From: Halopseudomonas xinjiangensis
Lineage (GTDB): Bacteria > Pseudomonadota > Gammaproteobacteria > Pseudomonadales > Pseudomonadaceae
Assembly: GCF_900104945.1 (NCBI RefSeq)
Contig: NZ_LT629736.1
Location: 2,046,001-2,110,000, forward strand
Length of the DNA: 64,000 nucleotides
Direction of reading: 5' to 3'
Program-made: the position numbers and the translations under genes
Shown: one piece after another, positions 1-7,355 of the stretch
Layout: the number at the start of each line of letters is the position of its first letter
Position numbering within the stretch: the first letter of the stretch is position 1
The notes under the pieces: model-generated
Databases searched by the model: none
What the model was told of the DNA's origin: nothing
The model's input: only the letters and a program-made list of their open reading frames with translations

Positions 1-934
1 GTGCCAGGTCACGCAAGGTGGCATCCATGCCGGCTCCGGCCCATTCGGTACCGTGGCGGTCGAGCAGCATATAGGCATCGTGCTCGGCACCGATCTTGCG
101 CCAGATACGCTCGCCGATCAGCTCGGCCATGTGCTTGCCGGTAGCCCGGCGCAGTACCCAGCCGAGCACTTCGGTGTGTACCGTGCGGTAGCGGAAGTAG
201 CGACCGTGTTCATCAGCCGGGCCGATGCTTGGCAGGTAGCTGTACAGATCGCGGTGCCCGGCGTAGTCCACCGGAGCGGGCCTCATGCCGGCGGCCAGGG
301 CGTACTTGACCACGTCCGATTCGGCATTGGCGTAGATCTCGCTGTAGTCGATGTCCGCCGTCATGTTCAGCAGCTGCTGCAGCGTGGCGCCCTTCCAGCC
401 GCTCTCGGCCAGCTCCGGCAGGTAATCGGTGATCTGCGCCCCGGCGTTGAGCACGCCCTCTTCGATCAGCTGCGTAGCCAGGATGCCGGCGAAGGATTTG
501 GTCATCGACCACATGATGTGCGGATGATCGTCGGGCATGCCTTCGTGGTAGGCCTCGTAAACGATTTTGCCGTCCTTGAGAATGATGGTTGCATCGGCAT
601 AGGTCTTGTTCAGGTACTCGGCGAAGGTCATTTCGCCCTCGGGGCCCTGAAAGCGCATGCCTCCAATCGCTTCGCTCAGATCCTCATCGCGAGGCAACTC
701 GGCCACGCCGCCATTGCCGCGCGGAATCGCCCGGGTCGGCAGCAGTTCGCGCATATGGTGGAAAGCCCAGCGAATCTGCGGGTATTGGGTGAGGAAGGTC
801 GCTGCGGTCACCTGCTTGTCCGCGGGCGGCGGGAAGCCCTGCATCAAGCGCAACTGATCGAGACGTACCGACTCCGGCGGAGGCAGCGACGGCTGGGCCT
901 GGGCCTGCGTGGCGGTGAGCGTAGGGCGGGGCAT
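1..934 (-). CDS. Serine hydrolase, beta-lactamase/class C family (3' end cut by window)
   Basis: Reading leftwards from an ATG at 932-934 with a GAGG ribosome site about 9 bases upstream, an uninterrupted frame runs off the window edge (about 311 residues visible). It carries the class C/esterase signature SMTK (Ser143-x-x-Lys146), in the context MWSMTKSFAG, and a downstream YRT near residues 249-251 where the family has its Tyr-x-Asn/Ser element. Proteins of this family (beta-lactamase, PF00144) are esterases, peptidases or beta-lactamases that form an acyl-serine. No signal peptide is evident, so a cytoplasmic esterase is more likely than a drug-resistance beta-lactamase (inference). The substrate cannot be told. 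The C-terminal KTG-like box lies outside the window. Confidence 0.85.
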   Translation of the reverse strand, partial: MPRPTLTATQAQAQPSLPPPESVRLDQLRLMQGFPPPADKQVTAATFLTQYPQIRWAFHHMRELLPTRAIPRGNGGVAELPRDEDLSEAIGGMRFQGPEGEMTFAEYLNKTYADATIILKDGKIVYEAYHEGMPDDHPHIMWSMTKSFAGILATQLIEEGVLNAGAQITDYLPELAESGWKGATLQQLLNMTADIDYSEIYANAESDVVKYALAAGMRPAPVDYAGHRDLYSYLPSIGPADEHGRYFRYRTVHTEVLGWVLRRATGKHMAELIGERIWRKIGAEHDAYMLLDRHGTEWAGAGMDATLRDLA

Positions 935-1467
935 CGGCGATCCTCGTTGGCGTTGTTTGGCTCCCAGCGTAGCTGCGCTGCCAGTGCCGGCCAAGGTCAG
1001 ATCGGCCAAAAGCGAAGACGCGAACGCCAAGCCGGGATCGGTGATTGCACACCATAACCGCACGGGATACGAAATACTGCGGTTCGCCTGGCAGTAGTCG
1101 TCGGCCGCAGTGGCGCGGTGATGGTCAGGATGGTGCTCGAAGACTGCGGGAGAGTCGGAAATCGCGCTCAACGCGCGCGAAGCGCCGGCGATTCTCGACC
1201 AGGGCAGGCATTTCGATTTGCTGTTCGCTGACCTGACCGTGCAGGCGGCATGAACGGAATCATGCTGGCGCGCGAGGTGCGCAAGCGCAAGCCAGGGATG
1301 AAAGTCCTGCTCACCACAGGCTATGCTGAGAGCTCGCTCGAGCGAACCGACCTGGGCGGCTCGGAGTTCGACGTCATTCCCAAACCGTACATGCCGGGCG
1401 ACCTGGCCAGGAAGGTGCGCATGGTTCTGGTCGGACCAACCGGCGTCAGCTAATCAACGGAGCAACC
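935..1467. other. Intergenic region with decayed DNA
   Basis: Between the serine hydrolase and the ROK kinase no intact gene is seen. The right part (from about 1085) holds the receiver-domain remnant listed separately. The left 150 bases presumably contain the promoter of the serine hydrolase, but I found no convincing hexamer pair. Confidence 0.5.
1085..1453 (+). pseudogene. Decayed response-regulator receiver domain
   Basis: The open stretch at 1250-1453 encodes the second half of a CheY-like receiver: [16 protein letters not shown], then LLTTGYAES and VIPKPY, that is the beta4/alpha4 region and the conserved Lys-Pro. The first half is present just upstream but in other frames: 1161-1252 reads NAREAPAILDQG then [11 protein letters not shown] (with the phospho-acceptor Asp in FADLT), and about 1110-1150 reads VRMVLEDC. 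At least two single-base shifts separate the pieces, one near 1240, where a base is missing before GGMNG. This looks like the C-terminal receiver of a lost hybrid histidine kinase, no longer translatable as one protein. It lies directly upstream of the ROK kinase gene. Confidence 0.7.
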
Positions 1468-2175
1468 ATGCCCGCAGGAATTCTCGCGATCGATATTGGT
1501 GGTACGTCAGTGAAGGCGGCGGTGCTGGACAACTCCGGCACGCCGCAGTGCGAGAGAGTCCGCGTCCCGACGCCACGCCCCTGCCCACCGGAAATCATGC
1601 TCGAGCTGGTCAGCGGCCTCGTAACCCCCCTTCCCGCCTATGACCGCATAGCGGTCGGGTTCCCCGGTGCTGTGCGCGACGGACGCGTGCTGACCGCAGC
1701 GAACCTGGGCAATGCGCCCTGGGTCGACTTCCCGCTCGAACAACAGATCTTCGAGCTTCTAGGCTGCCCCACCCATCTGCTCAACGACGCCGACATGCAG
1801 GGCTTCGCTCTGATCGATGGGGTGGGACTGGAACTGGTGATCACGCTTGGCACCGGCTTCGGCACGGCCTGGTTCCGGCACGGCGAATTGATGCCGCACC
1901 TGGAAATAGCCCACCATCCTATTCGCAGCAACCTCACCTATGATCAATATCTGGGTACGGATGCCCTGACACGCATCGGCAAGACCCGCTGGAACCAGCG
2001 GCTCGAATACGCGCTGGAAGTGCTGGACCGCATGCTGCGGCCTGATCGGGTGATTCTGGCGGGCGGCAATGCCCGGCTGGTGGACATCGCATTATCCGAA
2101 CGGATGGTCATCAAACCGGACGCCACCGGTATCAGCGGCGGCGCGGCGTTGTGGCGCAGTACACAGTCGGACTGA
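1468..2175 (+). CDS. ROK-family sugar kinase (polyphosphate-glucokinase-like)
   Basis: A 235-residue protein with the ASKHA phosphate-1 motif DIGGTSVK (residues 9-16), the sugar-binding/catalytic stretch LLNDADMQG (candidate base Asp107) and the phosphate-2 loop LGTGFGT (127-133), followed by ILAGGNARL near the C terminus. These elements define the ROK family, which phosphorylates glucose or related sugars using ATP or polyphosphate. It is shorter than typical ROK kinases (about 300 residues) and lacks the CxCGxxGC zinc site, matching the compact PPGK-like subgroup; use of polyphosphate is therefore only possible. The ATG has GGAG at an 8-base spacing. Only 8 bases separate its stop from the convergent catalase stop. 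Confidence 0.8.
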   Translation: MPAGILAIDIGGTSVKAAVLDNSGTPQCERVRVPTPRPCPPEIMLELVSGLVTPLPAYDRIAVGFPGAVRDGRVLTAANLGNAPWVDFPLEQQIFELLGCPTHLLNDADMQGFALIDGVGLELVITLGTGFGTAWFRHGELMPHLEIAHHPIRSNLTYDQYLGTDALTRIGKTRWNQRLEYALEVLDRMLRPDRVILAGGNARLVDIALSERMVIKPDATGISGGAALWRSTQSD

Positions 2176-2183
2176 GTCTCCGA

Positions 2184-3725
2184 TCAGCGCTGGTTGGCCA
2201 GGTTCTCGTTGGGCGCTGCACGCCCCTTCAGCGGCGGGAGCCGCTTGGCCTTGTCCAGATCGATGCCGGCGCCTTCAGCGACACGACGACCGTACTCCTC
2301 GTCGCAGTGCCAGAAGTGCCAAATCATACGCAGCTGGATGTCTTCCGGACATTGCTTCATGTCCTCGACCAGGTTAGCAATCAGATCCTCACGTTCCCAG
2401 TCTTCGAAGGTCCGGTAACGTTCACCCGTCTGACGGTAGTCGGCTTCGGATTTGGTCGTCTGGTAACGTCCAAGACGGCCTTCGACCCACGGCTGGTACT
2501 CGGTGCCTGGATACGCGGACTCTTCCAATCCGTTTTGCGAGCTGGGCTCGTAGTTCACGTGCGGGTTTTCACCGCCGCGGTCGACGTAGTGCGCCATCGC
2601 GCCATCGCGCTGGTTGGTCGCTGTCGGGCACTTGGGAGCATTGATCGGCAGCTGCAGATAATTGGCGCCGACGCGGTAACGTTGGGTGTCGGAATACGAT
2701 AGCGTGCGTCCCTGGAGCATCTTGTCGTCGGAGAAGTCGATACCGTCGACCAATACGCCGGTACCGAAGGCCGACTGCTCGGTTTCGGCATGGAAGTTGT
2801 CCGGGTTGCGGTCGAGGACCAACCGGCCGACCGGCAATAGCGGGAACTGATCTTCCGGCCAGCGCTTGGTGTCGTCCAGCGGATCGAAGTCGAGCTCGGG
2901 ATGCTCGCCATCGGCCATGACCTGCACGCACATTTCCCACTCCGGGTAATCGCCGCGCTCGATAGCGTCATACAGATCGCGCGTCGCGTGCCCGACATCC
3001 TTCGCCTGGATCTCTGCGGCCTGCGCCGAGGTGAGGTTCTTCACACCCTGCTTGGGCTCGAAGGAGAACTTGCAGAGCACGGCCTGACCATCCGGGTTGA
3101 CCAGCTTGTAAGTGTTTACACTGGAGCCCTCCATGTGCCGGTAATCGGCCGGGATGCCCCAGGGACTTTTGACCCAGGTGACCATGTGCAGCGATTCAGG
3201 ATGATGCTGGACAAAGTCATAGAAGCGCCACGCTTCCTGACGGTTGGAGATCGGGTCCGGCTTGAACGCATGGATCATGTCCGGAAACTTGATGGCATCA
3301 CGGATGAAGAAAATCTTCAGGTTGTTGCCGACGAGATCCCAGTTGCCTTCCACGGTGTAGAACTTGATGGCGAAGCCGCGCGGATCCCGGGCTGTCTCCG
3401 GTGATTCCTTGCCGCCGATGACGGTAGAAAAACGCAGGAACACGGGGGTCTTGCTGCCGGCTTCGGTGAGCACCTTGGCGCGTGTATATTTCGTCGCCGG
3501 CTCGTCGCCGATCTTCCCGTAAGCCTCGAACCAGCCATGCGCGGCGGTTCCTCGGGCATGCACCACGCGTTCCGGAATGCGCTCTCTATCGAAATGGGTG
3601 ATTTTCTCGATGAACTGATAGTTTTCCAGCGTTGCCGGTCCTCGTTCACCGACACTGCGCAAACTCTGGTTATCGTGGACCGGGTGGCCCTGGCGATTGG
3701 TGAGGCTGTGCTGCTTGTCTGTCAT
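2184..3725 (-). CDS. Monofunctional heme catalase
   Basis: A 513-residue clade-type small-subunit catalase that dismutates hydrogen peroxide. Visible landmarks are the active-site loop [12 protein letters not shown] with distal His56, the distal Asn134 in DLVGNN, the NADPH/heme region [13 protein letters not shown], and the proximal heme ligand Tyr344 in [14 protein letters not shown]. No secretion signal is present (N terminus [13 protein letters not shown]), so it is a cytoplasmic KatA-type enzyme rather than an exported KatB. I chose the ATG at 3723-3725 because it has GGAGAG 7 bases upstream and the homologous region starts there; an in-frame extension to 3878 exists but would overlap the adjacent cyclase gene. 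Which Pseudomonas kat paralogue this is cannot be settled from sequence alone. Confidence 0.95.
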   Translation of the reverse strand: MTDKQHSLTNRQGHPVHDNQSLRSVGERGPATLENYQFIEKITHFDRERIPERVVHARGTAAHGWFEAYGKIGDEPATKYTRAKVLTEAGSKTPVFLRFSTVIGGKESPETARDPRGFAIKFYTVEGNWDLVGNNLKIFFIRDAIKFPDMIHAFKPDPISNRQEAWRFYDFVQHHPESLHMVTWVKSPWGIPADYRHMEGSSVNTYKLVNPDGQAVLCKFSFEPKQGVKNLTSAQAAEIQAKDVGHATRDLYDAIERGDYPEWEMCVQVMADGEHPELDFDPLDDTKRWPEDQFPLLPVGRLVLDRNPDNFHAETEQSAFGTGVLVDGIDFSDDKMLQGRTLSYSDTQRYRVGANYLQLPINAPKCPTATNQRDGAMAHYVDRGGENPHVNYEPSSQNGLEESAYPGTEYQPWVEGRLGRYQTTKSEADYRQTGERYRTFEDWEREDLIANLVEDMKQCPEDIQLRMIWHFWHCDEEYGRRVAEGAGIDLDKAKRLPPLKGRAAPNENLANQR

Positions 3726-3801
3726 GGGTACTCTCCAGGCTGCTCGGTGCACCCCTTTGGAGACGTTACCAGCGAGACAGTTCGCCGGGTTCGACGAATG
3801 G

Positions 3802-5388
3802 CTAACCCTCCCCGTCGGCATAGAAGCGATAGCAATTGCGCCCTGCGCGCTTTGCCTGGTACATCGCCTCGTCAGCATGACTCAACAGAGTTTCCGGCGT
3901 GTGGGCATCCTCGCCAAGCGTGGCGATGCCCAGGCTGGCGCCGACCTGCGCCGAACGATCGGCGTCCAAGGGTATGGGCAGATTGACCAGCTCGAGGAAG
4001 CGCGACAGGATGCGTTCCAGCGACTCACGCCGGACCGGTCCGTTGAGCAGCACGACGAATTCGTCGCCGCCAAGCCGCGCGACGAAATCATCTTCGCGTA
4101 CCAGCTCAGCCCACAGCCGCGCGACGTGCTGCAGGATGCGGTCACCCATGGCGTGACCGAAGGTGTCGTTGGCCTGCTTGAAACGATCCAGGTCAAGCAT
4201 GATCAGCACTGGGCGCTGTGCCGGATCAAGCTCCAACTCGCGGGCCGCCTGCTCCAGGCGTCGTGACAGGCCGCGGCGATTGCCGAGGCCGGTAAGCGCG
4301 TCGGTCAGTGCCATCTGCTCCGCGGCCTGGGTAGCCAGATGTCTGTCCGTCACGTCGTTCGCCACACCCTGATAACGGTCTCGCCCATAAACGTTGAACA
4401 GCATCGCTATCCAGCGCGGGTGCGCCGCACTACCGAGCCGCACCTCGAGTTGCTGGGCGGGCCGATCTCCCTCGCAGGCAACTAGCACCGCGTCGATGTC
4501 ATCCATTGGCAACTCGCACAGATCGCAAAGTCGCAGCGTGCCGGCCGACAGATCGGTCGCAGCGTCCAGCCCGAACATACGCTTGAAAGCCGGATTCGCC
4601 GAAAACACCCGACCGCTTCCGTCGACCTCAAAAATACCGGTTTCAACATTGTCAAAAATGGTACGAAAACGACGTTCCTCGATCTCGCGCTGAACTCGGA
4701 GCTCCCGCTCCCCGCGCAGCGACGAAACCAGCCGGTCAATCATGGCGTTGACGCTCATGACCAGCCGCCCGAGCTCGTCGCGTTCGTTACCAGGCGGAAT
4801 GCTGAGCTTTTCTCCGCTTTCGCCATCGAGGTGGCGTAGCCGCCGCGAGACATCCCTGATTGGTCGCGTCACCAGCCGCACGATGACCCAGACCACCGCA
4901 GCGCCGATCCCGATCAGCTGTAGCGTGAGCAGGATGGCAATGAACAGCGATGCCTCGAACACTGACCGGCGGATCTGCTCGACGTTGGGCGTGAGAACGA
5001 TCCGGCACACTTCCTCGTCGTCGACGAAGGGAGAAACGACAGACCGCTCCAACGCGACTGCCCGCCGCCGGTCGCTATCACCCATTTCCAGGAGGACCGA
5101 GCCGGCCTGCACGATCTGAACCCGGCCGACGATGCCGTTGCTGAGCAAGCCGCTGGCGACCTCCGCAGCCAGATCGCGGTTATCCAGGAAACAGGCGATC
5201 TGCACCGTACGCTCGACAGTGTCCAGCAATTCTTCCAGGCGATGGTGCTGCTCGTTGCGCTCGCGCCGTTCGCTGATCAGCATTGCGCCGATCAATGACA
5301 CCGCACCGAGCAAGCCCACCGCAACCAGCGTCAGCGCTGCGCTACGCAGGGCCAGCCGGGTGCGGAACAGGCGAGCGAATGATTTCAC
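3802..5388 (-). CDS. Membrane diguanylate cyclase (HAMP-PAS-GGDEF)
   Basis: A 528-residue inner-membrane enzyme making c-di-GMP from two GTP. In order: a transmembrane helix (about 15-37), a periplasmic sensor of about 110 residues, a second helix (about 148-171), a HAMP linker (to about 225), a PAS domain (about 240-350) and a GGDEF domain (about 358-528). The active-site loop is GGDEF at 440-444, and an inhibitory I-site RxxD (Arg431-Asp434) sits exactly five residues before it, so feedback inhibition by c-di-GMP is expected. No EAL domain is present. The start overlaps the stop of the PstS-like gene by four bases (ATGA), so the two are translationally coupled; the small periplasmic protein is a candidate ligand or regulator of the sensor domain. 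Confidence 0.93.
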   Translation of the reverse strand: MKSFARLFRTRLALRSAALTLVAVGLLGAVSLIGAMLISERRERNEQHHRLEELLDTVERTVQIACFLDNRDLAAEVASGLLSNGIVGRVQIVQAGSVLLEMGDSDRRRAVALERSVVSPFVDDEEVCRIVLTPNVEQIRRSVFEASLFIAILLTLQLIGIGAAVVWVIVRLVTRPIRDVSRRLRHLDGESGEKLSIPPGNERDELGRLVMSVNAMIDRLVSSLRGERELRVQREIEERRFRTIFDNVETGIFEVDGSGRVFSANPAFKRMFGLDAATDLSAGTLRLCDLCELPMDDIDAVLVACEGDRPAQQLEVRLGSAAHPRWIAMLFNVYGRDRYQGVANDVTDRHLATQAAEQMALTDALTGLGNRRGLSRRLEQAARELELDPAQRPVLIMLDLDRFKQANDTFGHAMGDRILQHVARLWAELVREDDFVARLGGDEFVVLLNGPVRRESLERILSRFLELVNLPIPLDADRSAQVGASLGIATLGEDAHTPETLLSHADEAMYQAKRAGRNCYRFYADGEG

Positions 5389-5819
5389 TGTGGCGGCCGG
5401 TCAGGGAACGCCAGTACCACCACCATATCCTCGGGTACGTTCGCTCTGTCGATAAAACCGATCGCGCCGGGATTGCGACGCAGGTAAGCGAGCATTTCCG
5501 CCTCCTCGGCAATCTGCAAGGGTGGCGAGGCCTGACCGGAGAACACCAGACGGGCCCAGTACGAGTTAATTTCGGCAAGGTCCTTGTTGACCAACTGGCG
5601 ATAGAAGCGCTCTCTGAGCGGCCCAAGGTCCACAGGCAACGCCGCGACGCCGGAAGGCAGCTTACGATAGCGTCCCATGAAAATGTTGATCAGATCGCTG
5701 CGGCTCAACTGGGTGATCTTCGCACTCGGGTGAGCAACCGCCACCAGTTCGGCTCGAAGCGATGCGGGCGTTGACAGTGACAGGATCAGCAGGGCGAGTA
5801 GAAGCGGATATCTCTTCAT
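5385..5819 (-). CDS. Short PstS-like periplasmic substrate-binding protein
   Basis: A 144-residue protein with a clear Sec signal peptide (hydrophobic core LLLALLILSLS, cleavage near residue 23). The mature part resembles the phosphate-binding-protein (PstS-like) family: VAVAHPSAKI, then a LSRSDLINIFMGRYRKLPSG segment and a terminal NPGAIGFIDRANVP. It is about half the length of a true PstS and lacks transporter genes nearby. It is the middle gene of a three-gene unit, 8 bases after the barrel protein and overlapping the GGDEF gene by four bases. The context suggests a periplasmic signal input to the cyclase rather than solute import (inference). Confidence 0.82.
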   Translation of the reverse strand: MKRYPLLLALLILSLSTPASLRAELVAVAHPSAKITQLSRSDLINIFMGRYRKLPSGVAALPVDLGPLRERFYRQLVNKDLAEINSYWARLVFSGQASPPLQIAEEAEMLAYLRRNPGAIGFIDRANVPEDMVVVLAFPDRPPQ

Positions 5820-5827
5820 ATGGCCCC

Positions 5828-7015
5828 CTAGAAGACAAAGTCGAGAGCGAGACTGAACACTGCCGTGTCCTGGTCCCAGTCAGGCTGTACATGGCGCCAC
5901 ATGAGCCCCACCTGATCGACATTGATGAAGTCCACCTGACCCTTGAGCGCAATGTTTCGAGCCACGTCGTAACGCCCACCCAGAGAAAGGGTCTGCTGGG
6001 TGAGACCTGCCTTCTCATTCGAAGGGATACCAAACTCGCTCAGCGCAAAGCCCCGGGTACGAGCGCCCGAAAGCGACACGAAAGGCGTTACCGGCTCGAG
6101 GCGGTAGCCTGCAGTAATGAACGCAGTAGTAAGGTCTATTTCGTCACCGGATCGGTTGAGCTGACCAAGCATCGCCTGGATCTGCAACGGTCCGCGGTCA
6201 TAGGCAACCCCAAGCGAACTCATCTGGATGGTGGTGGGCGAGACCGCATCGCGTAGCCCTTCGGCCAGCCGCGGCTGAAAGAACGCAAGCAGATCGAGCT
6301 GATTCAGGAATTCATCAGGCGCCTCAAGACGGTAATCGATTTCACCCAGACCGAGCTGCCAGCGCCAGCGGCCGACTTCGTAATTGATGTGGCCGCCATA
6401 AACGCGGCTACCGGTTGCGTCGAGTACAACGCCGGCGAGATCGGAATTCACCTTCTCGTCCGCCAGCCCTGCGTACAGCTTGCCCCAAAGCAGCCCGTCC
6501 CCAAGCGGGCGGCGCAGCACGATATCGCCCCCGTCGATATGCGACAGGTGCCGCGTACCGTAATAATCCACCGGTGGCCGCACCCAGAGATACGAGTAAC
6601 CGACATCGCGCGAGTCGGCGAGCATGTAGCTATCCAGGGCTACCCGGCCCAGACGCAGCGTCACCGCCGGATCCGGGTTATAGCGCAGAAACGCCCAGGT
6701 CAGCTTGGGCTCGTAGCTACCGTTATGATCATAGCGCGACACGCCCTGCACCATCGCGTCGAGCGTTTCGGTCAGGTCGGCGCGCAGCTGCAAGCCGAAG
6801 CGGCTATCGACATCACCATCCCAGTCACCGGCGGTGCCGTCCTGCTGGCTGATGTCACGAATGAACTCGGCATTGGAATCGGTGCTTCGCGCCACGCCTA
6901 GCGTGCCGAAACCATTGACGGCCAGTTTGCCGTTGAGCAGTTCGATTGCGTTGGCGCCGCCGGGGGTGAGTAAAAGCAGCGACAGCCCCAAGTGCAGGAG
7001 CCTGGATATCGACAT
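5828..7015 (-). CDS. Outer-membrane beta-barrel (porin-like) protein
   Basis: A 395-residue protein with an N-terminal signal peptide (LLHLGLSLLLLTPGGANA) and alternating hydrophobic/polar strands typical of a Gram-negative porin, ending in an aromatic residue (LALDFVF, terminal Phe as recognised by BamA). Early text LNGKLAVNGFGTLGVARSTD is a typical first strand. No specific substrate family is recognised. It is the first gene of the operon with the PstS-like protein and the diguanylate cyclase, suggesting that the three work as an outer membrane-periplasm-inner membrane unit. Confidence 0.8.
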   Translation of the reverse strand: MSISRLLHLGLSLLLLTPGGANAIELLNGKLAVNGFGTLGVARSTDSNAEFIRDISQQDGTAGDWDGDVDSRFGLQLRADLTETLDAMVQGVSRYDHNGSYEPKLTWAFLRYNPDPAVTLRLGRVALDSYMLADSRDVGYSYLWVRPPVDYYGTRHLSHIDGGDIVLRRPLGDGLLWGKLYAGLADEKVNSDLAGVVLDATGSRVYGGHINYEVGRWRWQLGLGEIDYRLEAPDEFLNQLDLLAFFQPRLAEGLRDAVSPTTIQMSSLGVAYDRGPLQIQAMLGQLNRSGDEIDLTTAFITAGYRLEPVTPFVSLSGARTRGFALSEFGIPSNEKAGLTQQTLSLGGRYDVARNIALKGQVDFINVDQVGLMWRHVQPDWDQDTAVFSLALDFVF

Positions 7016-7355
7016 GAATGGGTCTCTATTGGTGTTGACGACTTTGTTGTTATTCGACGACGAGCCTTGGGGGGGCCCGGGACCGAACCGGAGTGGATTC
7101 GCAGGTCCGGTCGCACACGTGTGGCCTAATTTAAAGCAAATTCAAGGTAGCTGCCATCGGCAGAACGTGCCATGCGTGTGGCGGCAACGCCCCTCGCCGG
7201 GCGGCGTTTTGTGATGCGGGGCCTTCCAACAGACATATCGGCAGGAAACGCCGGGGCTTTAACAACGATTCGCTCGGCGACAGCCCCGCTTCGCTTTGTT
7301 CAATCCCACTGATGTGACTTATGCTTGCGACATCATCTATCGGAAAAAAAAATAA
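7016..7355. other. Divergent intergenic/promoter region
   Basis: This 340-base gap separates the minus-strand barrel/cyclase operon from the plus-strand hybrid kinase, so it should hold promoters for both. A weak sigma70-like pair for the kinase is TTGTTC at 7296-7301 and TATGCT at 7320-7325 (18-base spacer). An 8-base A run sits just before the kinase ATG. No gene or strong operator dyad was seen. Confidence 0.35.

Noticed and set aside
53-1057. Long plus-strand open frame (334 codons) opposite the serine hydrolase
   Set aside because: The opposite strand carries a coherent serine-hydrolase with SMTK motif; the plus frame is Arg/Gly/Ala-rich with no family motif, typical antisense artefact at high GC.
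7186-7208. AACGCC/GGCGTT hairpin followed by TTTT as a terminator
   Set aside because: No plus-strand transcript is expected to end there and the stem is short; not included as a feature.
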